Assembly (NCBI RefSeq): GCF_000524195.1
Contig: NW_020170429.1
Location: 341,656 to 405,655, forward strand
Direction of reading: 5' to 3'
Origin: Echinococcus granulosus
Taxonomy: Eukaryota; Platyhelminthes; Cestoda; Cyclophyllidea; Taeniidae
Length of the DNA: 64,000 bases
Shown: piece by piece, positions 61,001 through 64,000 of the stretch
Numbering within the stretch: position 1 is the first letter of the stretch
How the letters are laid out: every line of letters begins with the position of its first letter
Program-made: the position numbers and the translations under genes
Notes under the pieces: generated by a model
What the model was told of the DNA's origin: nothing
The model's database searches: none
What the model saw: only the letters and a program-made list of their open reading frames with translations

Positions 61001-64000
61001 TTGCACTCCGTAATCGTTCATTCTTATTGTAAGTAAAATCAGATTAATTTATCGCCTAACAAACCTCTTCTTCAAGAAATCGCAGTTGTGGATTTTTTGA
61101 AGTCATGATAATCCTTTTTAAAAACACACTTTGTAGTCTTGTGAGGTCGTCGCGAATTGCACTCATGCCATTTTGGACCTCAATCTTGCTGTCGATCAAG
61201 TCATTGCGAATGCGTGACAGCTCCACCTATTAGGTCAGTTTTAAGGAAAAAATTCGACACGTATGATTAATGGAACCTGTGCCTTCATGACTAGACGTGA
61301 AGTCAGGGTGTTTTCGGTGGCAAATTGAGTAGCCTTTTCACGGGACGTCTAAAAGGTCAACGCAAAGATGGTGTCACTGTTAAATTAGGAGATCAATTAA
61401 CACTGACTGCACCCTCTAATGTGAAACCAAAGGGTTGAATAACAGAAAATGTCAACATAAAATGTGCTTTATTACGGCTCTAGTGTAAATCAATGGTGTA
61501 ATTACAGATATTAGGGCCAAATGATCTCTCTCGAGATGCATAACAATCATTTAATATGTAGAACAATGCAAATTTATAAGACGAGGTTTATGGGTCAAGG
61601 CAAGTATAACTGATCAGAGAAATCGTCTAAATAAATTTAAGCTTTGCAACAAAATAAAATCATTTTTGGCTAAACAACTAACTTAAAACTTGAAAAAGAT
61701 TGTAACGGCAAAGTAAAGTTCGTATGGATTGAATGCATGAGATGACAGGGTAATGTTCCTACGCTAAGCGTTCGAGGGTAGAAATCCTCCTACTGTTTGC
61801 ACAGTTTGTTAGAAAAAAAAGAAATCAAAAAATTAGCAAGTGTGAGTCCACCATCAAAGCCCATTGGCATAGTAGAACCAAGATAGTTTAACTTAAACGG
61901 AAGCTGATAAATTTTCACGGGCCTGGAATAGACACGCAAACACTCTGAAAGTGATTGGTTAAAATGCTTGGTCAGTAAATGGAAACGAAAAGTGATGGCA
62001 ATTTAGTGAAAATTTCTATGACAACGATGTAAATAATGCGAACCAAGAGCCAGGAGACACTAAAGCTATGCTGGGTAACAATTCAAATAGCGTTTTAAGT
62101 ATTCAGCTAAAATCTTCCATGATGGTCTTAATGCATTAAAAGTTAAGGCAAAGACACGCCCCACTTGCCTTAAACTCGTCCTGCAATTGAAACGTGGGCA
62201 AAGTTGAATGGTCCTGAAGTTCCTTTACAGCTTTTTGTTTTAAGATCCTCATGTCCTCTTCAAATTTGGTTTGCATCTATTAGCAAAGGAAATGGTTCTG
62301 CTAGTACAGTCAGGTATGTCATGTCGGTCTGGAGCATATTTATTTAATGCAGTAATTTTCAACTTGAAAAAAACATTTTGAGATTACAACCGAAACTATA
62401 ACAGTTGGTCATTTATAATAATAGATTTTATCATCTTTATGGCAACAAATGGGCTCATTCACTACACACATCGTGGATAGGTTTACAACAACTTATTCAA
62501 TTGAATTAGTGATGCAGGAATGCGTCTTAACTACGGGGGTTTTTCGGCATCTGCCGGTCCTGCCGTCACCTTGACGGTATGGCTACTGGTCCATGACCAT
62601 AACCGCTCGGCTATTCTGTACACTAGGAATGCTTCTTTGATCTGCACTGATGCGCCTTACAGTGCCAGCAGGGAGGACTTGGAACTCTGCATTAATAGTA
62701 TGCAATTTGAAACCCACCTGAAATTTGGCATGCACCGCATCCCTTAAATCCATTTTGACACGCTGAAGTTCCGCGACGAGATCTTGGCAGGTTGAATGGA
62801 TTCTGGAAGAGACATGAGAATTATACATAACGGAAAAAAAATTAAACGAGAATAGCTTAACAAAGCATTTAACAATAAGGTGATGTGAACTAACGGTACA
62901 TTTATGAAGGGAAGTGGCGAGAAAAGCACTACCTGCTGAGTTCTTCGTCTTTCTCAGCAAGCTGACTAATCATTGCCTGTTTGAGGGACTCCAATCTTCG
63001 TCTGTGATTAGACTCTTCAGCCAAATTCGCTCTACAATTATGAATTGTCAAAAAAGAGTACACTCACTTCCATATATAATGACAAAGGGAAGTTAACATT
63101 TTGTTGAAAGGCGATGTGCGACAAATTAGAGCTTTTTATGTACTTAACTACTGATCTGGGGCCGAATGCGAAATCATAATGGTACATCACATTTGGTTAA
63201 CAAAATTTAAAAACAAATTTTATTTATAAAGTTTTAAATGGTGTTTTAAGATGACATGGATTACAGATGTGGTAGCAGTCTGTTAGTGTACAATTGTATG
63301 CGCATCATTACTTAATAAGACCATCATAAAAAATATAAATAGCCCATTCTTTAATTTCTTCTGCTACCAAAAAAAGTTTACCAATCTTTAAATAACAGCA
63401 AAATTAACAAAAAAATGTGTTGGTCCATAACTTTTATGACACTAAGGAGGTTAAAAAACCTAAAAAATTTGTCAAATCATCTCCGATTCAATACCGGTAA
63501 CGCAACGGAGACAAAGCATAGGGGTGAGACTTAAAGTTGCGACCCTCCAGAACATCAATTTCATGCTTTCAGTTAAAAATACTCAGTTTGAAATAATGAG
63601 CTAATTAATAAAGTGGTTGAGAAATGACAAATTTTGCATTGATATGAAAAGACTTTTTGCGCAATAAGGCTTCTTTTATCAAAAACGGTGATTTGGAGAA
63701 AAAAATCCCTGGTGAATAAGACGAACGTCATTAAAAAAACTAGGCAAAAGGTGAGGCGAAATAAAAGAATCCTACTGTAAATGTTCCGTTTTCGCGAGTA
63801 ATTCGGCGAAGTCTTGCGAAGACTGAGCAGCCGCCTGACAACTACCTTCGCGGTAGGCGATGGTGGAGGTGAGGAGTTCTTCACGCGCAACGTTCAGCTC
63901 CTCCTCCAGCGCCTTCTGTGCCGACTCCTCCCGATCCAACGCCTCGATTGACTGCATCAGCTGATACTGCAACGACTCGGCCTCAGATGTCGCTAACACT
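52092..64000 (-). CDS. Coiled-coil protein, 3' part; identity unknown
   Basis: Sixteen coding exons lie in the window and the gene continues past the right edge. Exons on the minus strand: 64000-63776, 63031-62933, 62802-62718, 62276-62169, 61348-61277, 61226-61065, 61022-60955, 60909-60825, 60790-60734, 60388-60242, 58984-58835, 58632-58366, 55729-55604, 53341-53121, 52600-52392, 52288-52092. Phases agree throughout, giving about 758 residues. The first two thirds are heptad-rich (LREENERLQKQLAHFK, RIHELELERNRILVEKQVL). A basic Ser/Arg/Lys-rich segment (GHRKKASKP) follows, and a compact C-terminus ends EYLKKKYLT. There are no membrane segments. The architecture recalls centrosomal, ciliary or Golgi coiled-coil proteins, but I cannot name a family. 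Weaker points are the exon starting at 58984 (acceptor TATCAAG, chosen for phase) and possible extra small exons in the 2.6-kb introns 55730-58365 and 53342-55603. One donor is GC. Confidence 0.75.
52703..52738. repeat. Perfect 14-bp inverted repeat with 8-nt loop
   Basis: ATGCTACTTAAATG at 52703-52716 and its exact complement at 52725-52738, separated by TACTTCAG. It lies in the intron between the exons at 53341-53121 and 52600-52392 of the coiled-coil gene, about 100 nt before the real acceptor. It contains a copy of that acceptor's ATTTAAG|TAGCA sequence. Confidence 0.85.
54066..54200 (+). repeat. Dispersed repeat, part-copy C
   Basis: Contains GTATATATTTTGCCCTAG, ATTCTTTCGTCTTTGGGGAAG and TCCCGGAGCTTTACC in the same order as the 3' half of copy B. 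The 5' half is diverged. It lies in an intron of the coiled-coil gene, on the opposite strand to that gene. Confidence 0.5.
57195..57250 (+). repeat. Dispersed repeat, diverged fragment E
   Basis: TTCTGGCCATGCCAGGACAC then CTCCGTATGCTAAT matches the central block of copy B (TTGGGCCATGCCAATAGCTC ... CTCCGTGCTAAAT). It is short and diverged, so membership in the family is tentative. Confidence 0.35.
58985..60241 (-). other. Intron of the coiled-coil gene (1.26 kb)
   Basis: No exon in phase was found. A plus-strand open frame at 59567-59794 has a protein-like composition (KYHIQLEEVSTRLALQQL), but I see no splice context or family, so it is left unassigned. The TA microsatellite lies here. Confidence 0.45.
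59866..59886. repeat. TA dinucleotide microsatellite
   Basis: A (TA)n run with one G interruption, in an intron of the coiled-coil gene between the exons at 60388-60242 and 58984-58835. Confidence 0.85.
62167..62168 (-). other. GC-AG intron donor in the coiled-coil gene
   Basis: The exon ending at 62169 is followed by AAG|GCAAGT, a perfect donor apart from GC in place of GT. The phase-0 acceptor at 61349 requires the break exactly here. The nearest GT (A|GTGGGG) would shift the frame. Confidence 0.7.

Noticed and set aside
1..64000. CRISPR arrays, operons, prophage or insertion sequences
   Set aside because: No direct-repeat arrays and no bacterial gene structure. All supported genes are intron-containing animal genes.

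Overview
The window is nuclear DNA from a metazoan with spliced genes, most likely a parasitic flatworm (tapeworm or fluke). This placement is an inference. It rests on two HGPRT-type genes that resemble schistosome HGPRT by recall, on 31-42 nt introns alongside kilobase introns, and on strong splice acceptors 9-42 nt upstream of start codons that look like spliced-leader trans-splice sites. Exons of the large left-hand gene are GC-rich islands in AT-rich introns. I found no bacterial, viral, rRNA or tRNA gene.

Layout. (1) 1-5071: no gene seen. It holds two short alternating purine/pyrimidine patches, each followed by an inverted CCAAT box. (2) 5388-39602, minus: one large gene of 22 coding exons, about 2911 aa, whose reading phases agree at every junction. 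It has the EP400/Domino order: HSA domain, Snf2 ATPase lobe 1, long insertion, lobe 2, an acidic linker, a SANT domain, and a long Ala/Ser/Thr/His/Gln/Pro-rich tail. The ATPase signature residues are missing, so it looks like a pseudo-ATPase. (3) 39603-41561: about 2 kb between divergent genes, with an 11-bp inverted repeat. (4) 41562-42562, plus: HPRT copy 1, six exons, 237 aa. (5) 42650-48960: non-coding, with copies of a dispersed repeat. (6) 48971-50200, plus: HPRT copy 2, eight exons, 228 aa, with introns down to 31 nt. (7) 50201-52091: intergenic. (8) 52092-64000, minus: the 3' 16 exons (about 758 aa) of a coiled-coil protein whose start lies beyond the right edge.

Relations. The EP400-like gene and HPRT copy 1 are head to head. 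HPRT copies 1 and 2 are tandem paralogues sharing five intron positions. HPRT copy 2 and the coiled-coil gene are tail to tail. The two HPRT products would salvage purines, on which flatworms depend because they cannot make them de novo. The EP400-like product would be a TIP60/NuA4-type chromatin scaffold. I see no functional link between these genes.

Exon borders were set by hand from splice motifs, reading phase and remembered family sequences. No alignment or search was run.
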